Source: Eubacterium sp. (GTDB lineage: Bacteria > Bacillota > Clostridia > Lachnospirales > Lachnospiraceae). Taken from it: DNA of 64,000 nt. The notes under the pieces were generated by a model, which ran no database searches, was not told where the DNA came from, and saw nothing but the letters and a program-made list of their open reading frames with translations. The stretch is from the NCBI GenBank assembly GCA_024683035.1, contig JAIKYQ010000065.1, positions 1 through 64,000 on the forward strand. The letters run 5' to 3'. A program made the position numbers and the translations under genes. The number at the start of each line of letters is the position of its first letter. Position 1 is the stretch's first letter. Shown here piece by piece: positions 50,359-58,552 of this stretch.

Positions 50359-51532
50359 AGAGATTATTACGGCATGCATGCCAATAGACGGGATACCCGC
50401 CAGGGTCACGGTCCTTTATGAGCAGGGACAGCCTGTCGAATGCTATGCAGAACAGAAAGAAGCCGTCTCCGATCTGGGATGGATTTACCAGGGGAAAATA
50501 GAATCCATACAGCCCGGCATTTCTGCCGCTTTTGTCCGGATCAGCGCAGACAGACAGGTGTATCTGCCTCTTACAGGACGATGGCAGGATCTGAAGGCTG
50601 GAGATGAACTGCCTGTCCAGATCATACAGGAGGCACAGAAGACGAAACTGCCGAAAGCGACGCCGGAGTGGGATATAGCCGGGAATTACCTGGTCCTTTC
50701 CTCTGTGGACGGAGGCGTTTCCTTTTCACGCCGTCTTTCCGGAGAACAGAAGGCTTCTTTGCAGACTTTGGCCGGGAACTGGAAAAAGGATCCGTACCAT
50801 ATCCTGTTCCGCACAAGGGCCGCCGATGCTTCGGAAGAGGAATTGAAGCAGGAATATGCACAGCTTTGCCAGACGGCAGATTCCATACGGCAAAAAGCGG
50901 CGACCCGGACCTGTTATACCGTTTTATACCATTCACCCGTTCTTCAGGAACGGCTGATCCGACGATGCAGAGCCGGAGATCTTTCCCGGTTTATGACGGA
51001 TGATCCGGAACTTGCGGCTGTACTGGTAGATACGTGCAGGGAAACCGGTACGGTCTGTATAAAATACGAAGATACGCAGCTCCCCCTCTACAGGCTGCGG
51101 AACCTGTCCGCACTGCTGGACCGCCTTACACAAAAGACGGTACCTCTTTCTTCAGGCGGTTCTCTTGTGATAGAACAGACGGAAGCCTTTGCCGTGATCG
51201 ATGTCAATACGGGCCGGTATACTGGAAAACGGGATGCCGCGGAAACCCGTATGAAGCTGAACCGGGAAGCGGCCGAAGAAGCCGCGCGCCAGATCCGGCT
51301 CCGACAGCTGTCCGGTACGATCCTGATCGATTTTATCAATCCGGAAAACACGCAGGAGGAAACGGAACTGATGAACCTGCTGCAGGAGCGGTTCTGTTTC
51401 GATCCCGTCTATACCAAAACTGTTGATTTTACCAGGCTGCACATATGTGAGATCACGCGAAAAAAGACACACCGTTCCCTGGCGGAACAGATCCGGCTGC
51501 TGCGGACATCTGCCTGTGATGCGAACGGATGA
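50351..51532 (+). CDS. Ribonuclease E/G family protein
   Basis: GWIYQGKIESIQPGISAAFVRISADRQVYLPL (S1-like)...LVIEQTEAFAVIDVNTGRYTGKRDAAETRMKLNREAAEEAARQIRLRQLSGTILIDFI. Confidence 0.93.
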   Translation: MHKEIITACMPIDGIPARVTVLYEQGQPVECYAEQKEAVSDLGWIYQGKIESIQPGISAAFVRISADRQVYLPLTGRWQDLKAGDELPVQIIQEAQKTKLPKATPEWDIAGNYLVLSSVDGGVSFSRRLSGEQKASLQTLAGNWKKDPYHILFRTRAADASEEELKQEYAQLCQTADSIRQKAATRTCYTVLYHSPVLQERLIRRCRAGDLSRFMTDDPELAAVLVDTCRETGTVCIKYEDTQLPLYRLRNLSALLDRLTQKTVPLSSGGSLVIEQTEAFAVIDVNTGRYTGKRDAAETRMKLNREAAEEAARQIRLRQLSGTILIDFINPENTQEETELMNLLQERFCFDPVYTKTVDFTRLHICEITRKKTHRSLAEQIRLLRTSACDANG

Positions 51533-51626
51533 TATAGAATTGTGATTGTCTTTTCCTGCTATACCTGATACAATCTCTGAATAAAACGATGTTGCGATCC
51601 GCATGCATGCTGCATAGAGGTGCTGT

Positions 51627-52505
51627 ATGAAGTCTGTAGCTATTGTCACCGACAGTAATAGTGGAATCTCCCGGGAGCTGGCCAATGAACTGGGCATCTT
51701 TGTACTTCCTATGTCATTTACCGTGAACGGCCGCGTTTACTACGAGGGGATCGACCTGACACAGGAATCCTTCTTTGAAAAACTGAAAGAGAAAGAGACT
51801 GCGGTATCCACATCACAGCCATCCGTCATGGAAGTGCAGTCACTCTGGGCAAAGGTCCTGAAAGAGTATAAATCCATTGTTTATATTCCTATGTCCAGCG
51901 GTCTGTCTGCTTCATGCGAAACGGCATCTGCCCTGGCAGAGGACTACGGCGGAAGAGTACAGGTGGTCAACAATCACCGTATTTCCGTTACGCAGTACCA
52001 GTCGGTGCGGGATGCGCTGACACTGGCAAATGCCGGGTATTCGGCCCTGCAGATCCGCAGAAAGCTGGAATCGGAGTCTTTTGAATCCAGTATTTATATT
52101 ATGGTGGATACCCTGCATTATCTGAAAAGAGGAGGTCGTATTACTCCCGCCGCCGCGATGATCGGCAGTGTCCTGCATCTGAAACCGGTTCTGCAGATCC
52201 AGGGCGACAAGCTGGATTCCTATGCAAAATGCCGCGGTGAAAAAATGGCGCGCCGCACCATGCTGGATGCTGTGCGCAAGGACACTGAAAGCCGGTTTGC
52301 CTCTTATGCCGAAAAGGGAGAGCTGATATACCATTATTCATGGTCTTATACGGATCACCCGGAAAACATCAAAGGCTGGGAGCAGGAAATCTGCAAGGAG
52401 TTTTCTCTTTCTTCCATAGAAGGTGCGCCGCTGGCTCTTTCTATCTGCTGCCATATCGGGCCGGGTGCTCTGGCGGTTACCTGTTCCCATATTGTGCAGC
52501 CTTGA
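51627..52505 (+). CDS. DegV family protein
   Basis: MKSVAIVTDSNSGISRELANELGIFVLPMSFTVNGRVYYEGIDLTQESFFEKL...TSQPS...GGRITPAAAMIGSVLHLKPVL. Confidence 0.95.
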   Translation: MKSVAIVTDSNSGISRELANELGIFVLPMSFTVNGRVYYEGIDLTQESFFEKLKEKETAVSTSQPSVMEVQSLWAKVLKEYKSIVYIPMSSGLSASCETASALAEDYGGRVQVVNNHRISVTQYQSVRDALTLANAGYSALQIRRKLESESFESSIYIMVDTLHYLKRGGRITPAAAMIGSVLHLKPVLQIQGDKLDSYAKCRGEKMARRTMLDAVRKDTESRFASYAEKGELIYHYSWSYTDHPENIKGWEQEICKEFSLSSIEGAPLALSICCHIGPGALAVTCSHIVQP

Positions 52506-52554
52506 CAGGAAAGAATCCGATGCCGCAGCCAGAATAAAATCCCGATACAGATGG

Positions 52555-52668
52555 TTGACACAGCATTATAATTATGCCATAATATCTGGGTATGCCGCGC
52601 AGAGAGGTCCAAGCTCCCGTATGGGACACCGAATCTGGCGAGATTGAAAGAACAGGAGGAGTTCTTAT
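52555..52668 (+). ncRNA. Promoter and structured leader upstream of rplU (candidate ribosomal protein L21 leader)
   Basis: TTGACA (52555-52560), 17 nt, CATAAT; transcribed region gguccaagcucccguaugggacaccgaaucuggcgagauugaaagaacaggagg. L21-leader assignment is by position and should be tested with a covariance model. Confidence 0.4.
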
Positions 52669-52977
52669 ATGTATGCTATCATTGCTACAGGCGGAAAACA
52701 GTACAAGGTATCAGAAGGCGATATCCTGAAAGTGGAAAAGCTCGGCGTGGAAGCCGGCGAAAAAGTAACGTTCGATACCGTACTCGCCGTACGTGACGAT
52801 GCCGCTATCAAGGTTGCCGGTGATGTATCCGGTGCCAGTGTCGAAGCGACCGTTCTGGAAAACGGTAAAGCAAAAAAAGTCATCGTCTACAAGTACAAAA
52901 GAAAGACCGGTTATCACAAGAAAAACGGTCACAGACAGCAGTACACGAAAGTTCAGATCGATAAGATCCATGCATAA
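52669..52977 (+). CDS. rplU: 50S ribosomal protein L21
   Basis: MYAIIATGGKQYKVSEGDILKVEKLGVEAGEKVTFDTVL...YKYKRKTGYHKKNGHRQQYTKVQIDKI. Confidence 0.98.
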   Translation: MYAIIATGGKQYKVSEGDILKVEKLGVEAGEKVTFDTVLAVRDDAAIKVAGDVSGASVEATVLENGKAKKVIVYKYKRKTGYHKKNGHRQQYTKVQIDKIHA

Positions 52978-52996
52978 GAAGTAAAGGAGATAAGCT

Positions 52997-53260
52997 ATGG
53001 CTCATAAAAAGGGTGTCGGTTCCACCAAGAACGGCCGCGATTCCGAGTCGAAGCGGCTGGGCGCGAAGAGAGCAGACGGACAGTTTGTTAAAGCCGGCAA
53101 TATTCTTTACAGACAGCGCGGAACCCATATTCATCCGGGTGTCAACGTAGGGCTGGGTAAAGATGATACGTTATTCGCACTGGCGGACGGTGTTGTCCGG
53201 TATACCAGAAAAGGGAGAGACAGAAAGATCTGTTCTGTCGTTCCGAAAGCGGAAGCATAA
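52997..53260 (+). CDS. rpmA: 50S ribosomal protein L27 without N-terminal extension
   Basis: [48 protein letters not shown]; in-frame TAA at 52991-52993. Confidence 0.98.
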   Translation: MAHKKGVGSTKNGRDSESKRLGAKRADGQFVKAGNILYRQRGTHIHPGVNVGLGKDDTLFALADGVVRYTRKGRDRKICSVVPKAEA

Positions 53261-53267
53261 AGAGTTC

Positions 53268-53299
53268 GGGCCGTCACTTTGTGACGGCTCTTTTTTTCA
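53268..53299 (+). terminator. Rho-independent terminator after rpmA
   Basis: GGCCGTCAC-ttt-GTGACGGCTC then TTTTTTT. Confidence 0.9.
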
Positions 53300-53314
53300 G
53301 CAGAGGTACAGAAC

Positions 53315-54613
53315 GTGTTTTCAGATCATGCCAGAATTCTGATCATATCAGGCAAGGGCGGAGACGGCCACATAAGTTTCCGCAGGGAAAAATATGTGGC
53401 ATCCGGAGGTCCGGACGGCGGAGACGGAGGCAAAGGCGGCGATGTGGTATTTGAGATCGATGAAGGGCTGAATACCCTGGCTGCCTTCCGGCACAAGTAT
53501 AAATTTGCGGCCGGCAACGGCGAAGAAGGCGGTAAGCGGCGCTGTCATGGAAAGAACGGTCAGGATATCATTCTGAAAGTTCCGGAAGGAACCGTTGTCC
53601 TTGACGCAAAAAGCAATCGGGTCATTGCAGATATGTCCGGCAGCTGCCGGCATAAAGTGATCCTCACCGGCGGCCGCGGCGGCAAGGGAAACATGAACTT
53701 TGCCACCCCCACCATGCAGGTCCCGAAATATGCCCAGCCGGGAGGTCCGGCTAAAGAGCTGGAAGTCCGCCTCGAGCTGAAACTGATCGCCGACGCGGCA
53801 CTGGTCGGTTTTCCGAACGTAGGAAAATCCACGTTTCTTTCCCGTGTCAGCAATGCGCGGCCCAAAATTGCCAACTATCAGTTTACCACCCTGGTACCCA
53901 ATCTGGGCGTTGTCGATATGGAAGGTTGCTCCGGCTTTGTGATCGCCGATATACCCGGCCTGATCGAAGGCGCCGCCGATGGAGCCGGACTGGGGCATGA
54001 GTTTCTCCGCCACATTGAACGGACACGCCTTCTGATCCATCTGGTCGATGCAGCCGGGGTCGAAGGGCGGGATCCCGTGGAAGATGTCTATGCGATCAAC
54101 CGGGAGCTGTCCCGATATCAGGCCGGGCTTGAAAAGCGGCCGCAGATCATTGTGGCCAATAAGACAGATCTGCTTTTTGAAGATGGTGAAACAGAGAATC
54201 CCGTGGAAAGGCTGAAACGGGAGTTTGAACCGCAGGGCATCCCCGTATGGGCGGTTTCAGCTGCAACTGGAAAAGGGATCCGGGAACTGTTATACTATAT
54301 ACAGAAAAGATTGGATGAGATTCCAAAAGAAGACACGTTCTTTGAACAGGAATTTGATCCGGATACAGAGCTGGCAGCTGAGTCCCTTCCTTATACGATC
54401 GTAAAGTCCGAAGAGGAGAAGAACACCTACATCGTAGAAGGCCCGAAGATTGAAAAAATGCTGGGATATACCAACCTCGATTCAGAAAAGGGATTTCTGT
54501 TTTTCCAGAACTTTCTGAAAGAGGCCGGTATCCTTCAGGAACTGGAAGAGGCCGGCATACAGGAAGGCGATACGGTCCGCATGTATGGTTGGAGTTTTGA
54601 CTATTTTAAATAA
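53315..54613 (+). CDS. obgE: GTPase Obg/CgtA
   Basis: ILIISGKGGDGHISFRREKYVASGGPDGGDGGKGGDVVFEID...LVGFPNVGKSTFLSRVSNARPKIANYQFTTLVPNLGVV. Confidence 0.98.
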   Translation: MFSDHARILIISGKGGDGHISFRREKYVASGGPDGGDGGKGGDVVFEIDEGLNTLAAFRHKYKFAAGNGEEGGKRRCHGKNGQDIILKVPEGTVVLDAKSNRVIADMSGSCRHKVILTGGRGGKGNMNFATPTMQVPKYAQPGGPAKELEVRLELKLIADAALVGFPNVGKSTFLSRVSNARPKIANYQFTTLVPNLGVVDMEGCSGFVIADIPGLIEGAADGAGLGHEFLRHIERTRLLIHLVDAAGVEGRDPVEDVYAINRELSRYQAGLEKRPQIIVANKTDLLFEDGETENPVERLKREFEPQGIPVWAVSAATGKGIRELLYYIQKRLDEIPKEDTFFEQEFDPDTELAAESLPYTIVKSEEEKNTYIVEGPKIEKMLGYTNLDSEKGFLFFQNFLKEAGILQELEEAGIQEGDTVRMYGWSFDYFK

Positions 54614-54628
54614 GGAGCTGCAGTTTCT

Positions 54629-54931
54629 ATGACGAGTAAACAACGGGCTTTTCTGATCAGCCTGGCATCCAGAGAACAGGCAATACTACATATCGGCCGG
54701 GCCGGCCTGACACCGGAACTGACAGAGTCTGTAAATGAAGCTCTGGAAGCACGGGAGCTGATAAAGATCAATATCCAGCAGAACTGCCTGGAAGATCCTG
54801 ATCAGACAGCACATATGCTGGCCGAACGTACGGGATCGGAAGTGGTCCATATCATTGGCCGCAAAATTGTTTTGTACAGGCCGGGAAAAGGAAAGAAGAA
54901 AAAAATCGAGCTTCCACAGAAAAACGCATGA
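54629..54931 (+). CDS. yhbY: Ribosome assembly RNA-binding protein YhbY
   Basis: MTSKQRAFLISLASREQAILHIGRAGLTPELTESVNEALEARELIKINIQQNC. Confidence 0.93.
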   Translation: MTSKQRAFLISLASREQAILHIGRAGLTPELTESVNEALEARELIKINIQQNCLEDPDQTAHMLAERTGSEVVHIIGRKIVLYRPGKGKKKKIELPQKNA

Positions 54932-55566
54932 ACAACAGTCAGCAGGAACAAAGAAAAAAAATCGGGCTTATGGGAGGTACGTTTGACCCGATCCACATCG
55001 GCCATCTGATCCTGGGTGAAGCTGCCTGGAGGCAGTTTGGCCTGGACGAAGTGTGGTTTCTTCCCGCCGGCAATCCGCCGCACAAACAGAACCGCGCCGG
55101 CAGAGCAAGCGACCGGGAACGTGTGGAGATGGTACGGCTTGCCATACAATCCAACCCGCATTTTGTATTGTCCCTGATCGAGATGAACAAGGACGGATAC
55201 AGCTATACCTATCGCACGCTGGAACGCCTGCATGGGCAGTATCCGGATGCTGACTGGTTTTTTATCATGGGGGCAGATTCCCTGACTGATTTTGACACGT
55301 GGAGAGAACCACAGCGTATCGCAGATGCCTGCCGGATCGTTGTTGCCACCAGGAACCAGATGGAACCGGCTTCTTTCCGGACACTGCTGGCAAAGCGGAG
55401 AGAAGAGTTTCACCACGATTTTCTGGAACTCGACACGCCTAATCTGGATATTTCATCCAAACACCTGCGGGAAATGATCCGGTCCGGTGAGTCCATCCGA
55501 TACTATACACCCGACACTGTACTGAACTATATCCGCCAGAACCGGATTTATGAATTACAGGAGTGA
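54928..55566 (+). CDS. nadD: Nicotinate-nucleotide adenylyltransferase
   Basis: KIGLMGGTFDPIHIGHLILGEAAWRQFGLDEVWFLPAGNPPHK...FIMGADSLTDFDTW...ISSKHLREMI. Confidence 0.97.
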   Translation: MNNSQQEQRKKIGLMGGTFDPIHIGHLILGEAAWRQFGLDEVWFLPAGNPPHKQNRAGRASDRERVEMVRLAIQSNPHFVLSLIEMNKDGYSYTYRTLERLHGQYPDADWFFIMGADSLTDFDTWREPQRIADACRIVVATRNQMEPASFRTLLAKRREEFHHDFLELDTPNLDISSKHLREMIRSGESIRYYTPDTVLNYIRQNRIYELQE

Positions 55567-55571
55567 CAGAC

Positions 55572-56171
55572 ATGCAGACGGACTGGCAGACAATGGAAGA
55601 TAAACTGGCCAAAGAACTGACGAAGAGCCGCTTTCGTCATACCCAGGCTGTCATGTACACTGCCTGTTCTCTTGCCATGCGGTATGATGAAAACCTGGAT
55701 CAGGTTCGTACAGCCGGGCTTTTGCACGACTGTGCCAAATGTATTCCAAACAAAAAGAAGATTGAAATGTGCCGCAAGAAAAATCTTCCCGTATCGGACT
55801 TTGAAATGGAGCATCCGGTGCTTCTGCATGCCAAACTCGGGAAATATCTGGCAGCAGAAGAGTATGGAATAAAGGATCCTGAGATCCTTTCCGCCATAGA
55901 ATGGCATACAACGGGAAGACCCGGCATGAGTCAGCTGGAAAAGATCATTTATATTGCAGACTATATAGAACCTGGCCGGGACAAGGCGCCTCGTCTTAAC
56001 GAAATCCGCCGCATGGCTTTTGCCGACCTCGATCAATGTATGGAAATGATCCTGGCCGATACCGTTTCCTATTTAAGTTCGAACCCTAAATCTATGGATC
56101 ATAAGACCGTAGAGGCTTATCAGTATTATCATTTAAAACAAAGCAAGGAAAGAAAAGGAGCAGAGTCTTAA
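55572..56171 (+). CDS. yqeK: YqeK family HD-domain hydrolase (bis(5'-nucleosyl)-tetraphosphatase)
   Basis: RFRHTQAVMYTACSLAMRYDENLDQVRTAGLLHDCAKCIP...VLLHAKLGKYLA...AIEWHTTGRPGMSQLEKIIYIADYIEPGR. Confidence 0.93.
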   Translation: MQTDWQTMEDKLAKELTKSRFRHTQAVMYTACSLAMRYDENLDQVRTAGLLHDCAKCIPNKKKIEMCRKKNLPVSDFEMEHPVLLHAKLGKYLAAEEYGIKDPEILSAIEWHTTGRPGMSQLEKIIYIADYIEPGRDKAPRLNEIRRMAFADLDQCMEMILADTVSYLSSNPKSMDHKTVEAYQYYHLKQSKERKGAES

Positions 56172-56509
56172 TGGAAGCAAAAGAAATGGCCCGTCTGGCG
56201 GTAGCTGCACTGGAAGACAGAAAAGCGGTGGATGTTAAGGTGATCAATATTGAAAACATCTCCACACTGGCAGATTATTTTATCATAGCCAGCGGAACCA
56301 ACTGCAATCAGGTGCAGGCCATGTCAGAAGCAGTAGAAGAGGAGCTTCAGAAACATGATATCCATCCGAAGAACATCGAAGGGTATCAGACAGCAAACTG
56401 GATCCTCATGGATTACGGTGACATCGTTTTACATATATTCGACGAAGAAAACCGTCTGTTCTATGATATAGAACGGATCTGGAAAGACGGTTCTCCGGCA
56501 GAGCTCTGA
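56171..56509 (+). CDS. rsfS: Ribosome silencing factor
   Basis: KAVDVKVINIENISTLADYFIIASGTNCNQVQAMSEAVEEEL...GYQTANWILMDYGDIVLHIFDEENRLFYDIERIW. Confidence 0.96.
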   Translation: MEAKEMARLAVAALEDRKAVDVKVINIENISTLADYFIIASGTNCNQVQAMSEAVEEELQKHDIHPKNIEGYQTANWILMDYGDIVLHIFDEENRLFYDIERIWKDGSPAEL

Positions 56510-56528
56510 TTACAGAGCTCTTTTTTAT
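56497..56528. terminator. Terminator between convergent rsfS and lexA
   Basis: AGAGCTCTG-atta-CAGAGCTCTTTTTTA. Confidence 0.8.
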
Positions 56529-57211
56529 TTTAAGAATCGAAACACCCCGATGACCGTACCCAGGATACGCAGATCCTGGCCGGCTGATACGAGGATCGGG
56601 CTCATGGCGTCATTCTGAGGCTGCAGACGGATCTTTCCATTCTCCCGGTAAAATGTTTTCACGGTGGCCGAATCATCAATAAGCGCTACGACCACATCTC
56701 CGTCTGACGCTGTTTTTTCTTCTTTTACCAGCACATAATCCCCATCCAGAATACCGGCATTGATCATGCTGTCCCCATGGACCTTCAGCATAAAGGTCTG
56801 CTGATTCGGCAGTTTGTTGACTGGAATGGGGAAGTAGGATTCAATTTGTTCCACAGCCAGCAGAGGCTGTCCTGCCGCCACATTTCCTATGACCGGAACC
56901 TGCGCATATTCCGAATCATTCTTCATATCTTCAGAAAAAGCCTTTCCCGGAAGAGAAGATGTGAGAGAGCGCTGGCGTCTGTCTTCAAATGCTTCATCTA
57001 CAATGACAATGGCGCGCGGTTTTGTAGCATCCTTGCGTATATAACCGTTTTTCTCCAGCGCTTCCAGATGCGCATGAACAGAAGAAGTAGACCGCAGACC
57101 GACGGCTTCACAAATTTCTCTTACGGAAGGAGCAAACCCGCGATCCAGGATTTCCTTTTTCATATACTCGAGAATTTCCTGCTGCTTTTTACTGATCATT
57201 CTCTGTCCCAT
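56525..57211 (-). CDS. lexA: Transcriptional repressor LexA
   Basis: MISKKQQEILEYMKKEILDRGFAPSVREICEAVGLRSTSSVHAHLEALEKNGYIRKD...VIGNVAAGQPLLAVEQIE...LKVHGDSMINAGILDGDYVLV; start trimmed to 57211. Confidence 0.96.
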   Translation of the reverse strand: MGQRMISKKQQEILEYMKKEILDRGFAPSVREICEAVGLRSTSSVHAHLEALEKNGYIRKDATKPRAIVIVDEAFEDRRQRSLTSSLPGKAFSEDMKNDSEYAQVPVIGNVAAGQPLLAVEQIESYFPIPVNKLPNQQTFMLKVHGDSMINAGILDGDYVLVKEEKTASDGDVVVALIDDSATVKTFYRENGKIRLQPQNDAMSPILVSAGQDLRILGTVIGVFRFLK

Positions 57212-57293
57212 ACTGTAAACCGCCTTTCTGTTTACCGTGATCATTTCTTTTACAGTATAGCACACAGATGCTCTTCAGGCAAACACATGTTTC

Positions 57294-57305
57294 GAACATA
57301 TTTTC
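57294..57305. promoter_or_regulatory. Imperfect LexA (SOS) box in lexA-LysM intergenic region
   Basis: CGAACATATTTTCG: GAAC-N4-TTTC, one mismatch from GAAC-N4-GTTC. Confidence 0.6.
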
Positions 57306-57315
57306 GATTATTCGC

Positions 57316-57344
57316 TTGACATCGTAATATTCATGTAATATAAT
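57316..57344 (+). promoter_or_regulatory. Consensus sigma-A promoter for LysM gene
   Basis: TTGACA (57316-57321), exactly 17 nt, TATAAT (57339-57344). Confidence 0.85.
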
Positions 57345-57354
57345 CTCAATATAA

Positions 57355-57379
57355 GAACATGTGTTCGGAACGAATGTTC
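57355..57379. promoter_or_regulatory. Two tandem perfect SOS boxes
   Basis: GAAC-ATGT-GTTC (57355-57366) and GAAC-GAAT-GTTC (57368-57379), just downstream of the -10. Confidence 0.88.
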
Positions 57380-57424
57380 GATAATTTAAGGGATTATATA
57401 AAAGAACATACAGAGGACATTGCC

Positions 57425-57799
57425 ATGAAAGAAAAATATGCCGTACGAATAGCCTGGGAACGCTTTGATCTGAAAAGAGCCGTACTGGTTCTTGTGCTTG
57501 TTCTGACCTGTTGTTTTTCTGCCATTTATTTTACTGCGAGACCGGCAGAGGCAAAAAAACATGCGGAGCAGACGAATGCGGCCTATAAGTACTATACCGC
57601 GATAACTGTTCAGCAGGGTGACAGTCTCTGGAAAATAGCAGAAGACATGCTGAAAGACAAATTAAACGCCGATGCATTCGGCAGTACCAGAAAATACGTG
57701 AAGGAAGTCGTTGAATTGAACAGACTGAAACAGGCCGATTATCTGATGGCGGGACAGAGACTGGTCATTCCATACTATACTGTTGATTATAAGGACTGA
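57425..57799 (+). CDS. LysM-domain membrane-anchored protein, YneA-like SOS cell-division inhibitor candidate
   Basis: MKEKYAVRIAWERFDLKRAVLVLVLVLTCCFSAIYF...YYTAITVQQGDSLWKIAEDML...QRLVIPYY; divergent from lexA as yneA is in Bacillus. Confidence 0.8.
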   Translation: MKEKYAVRIAWERFDLKRAVLVLVLVLTCCFSAIYFTARPAEAKKHAEQTNAAYKYYTAITVQQGDSLWKIAEDMLKDKLNADAFGSTRKYVKEVVELNRLKQADYLMAGQRLVIPYYTVDYKD

Positions 57800-57873
57800 A
57801 TTCCCCATTCAGAAGTCCTTATACATATCCATATTCCATATCATCCAAACCCAACCATACTGTTCACCACAGT

Positions 57874-57926
57874 AAAAAAAGAATGGAACAGAATCCTACT
57901 TGATTCTTTCCATTCTTTTCATTTTA
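57874..57926. terminator. Bidirectional terminator
   Basis: AAAAAAGAATGGAAcaGAATC-ctactt-GATTCtttCCATTCTTTTC. Confidence 0.8.
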
Positions 57927-57939
57927 TCCGGTCTGCTGT

Positions 57940-58332
57940 TTATCCTACATACAGGCCGCAGGGCGTTTCCAGCGTAATGCTGTCGATCGGCAGGAGCTTT
58001 ACTTCACCGGGAAGAGGAGGGAAGCAATATTTTTCAAAGAAATGATTCATATCATATAAGGCTTCTTCTTCCGTCATATCGCCGATCGTCTGTTTGATCT
58101 CAGAAAGATTCTCACGGATCAGGTCTTCCGGAATACACAGATAATCCTCCAGACGGAATTCGGCTCCGAAGTATTCCTGAATGCGCCACGGGCGCGAACG
58201 GCGTTCCGTATCTTCTTTGAAATGTCCCCAAAATTTAATCCAGACTGCACCCTGGATATCTTCATAAATGGAGTAATAAAGTTTTTCTTTTGCCTGTTCT
58301 GTATTAGTAAACAGGAAGTTTTCTGTATTCAT
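57940..58332 (-). CDS. Hypothetical protein, 130 aa
   Basis: ORF with its own upstream promoter-like sequence and terminator; MNTENFLFTNTEQAKEKLYYSIYEDIQGAVWIKFWGHFKEDTERRSRPW; no family recognised. Confidence 0.7.
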   Translation of the reverse strand: MNTENFLFTNTEQAKEKLYYSIYEDIQGAVWIKFWGHFKEDTERRSRPWRIQEYFGAEFRLEDYLCIPEDLIRENLSEIKQTIGDMTEEEALYDMNHFFEKYCFPPLPGEVKLLPIDSITLETPCGLYVG

Positions 58333-58460
58333 AGCTATAGTTTACACGCAGATGCCTGTCTTTTCAATACTGTCTTTTTCATAGAAACATAAGGGGAAAA
58401 AGAGCAGTATACTGCATAAATTGTCCAATTACTTGACATTCCGCCCCGATTACGATAATA

Positions 58461-58496
58461 TAATTATTCGGAAAACACAGGTTTATCGAATAATTA
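58461..58496. repeat. 10-bp perfect inverted repeat overlapping promoter region of recombinase
   Basis: TAATTATTCG (58461-58470), 16-nt spacer, CGAATAATTA (58487-58496). Confidence 0.8.
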
Positions 58497-58552
58497 AGCC
58501 GGTTTTTAATGGGAACTTGCCTGCTTCTTATTTATTCCATAAGGGAGGTTTT

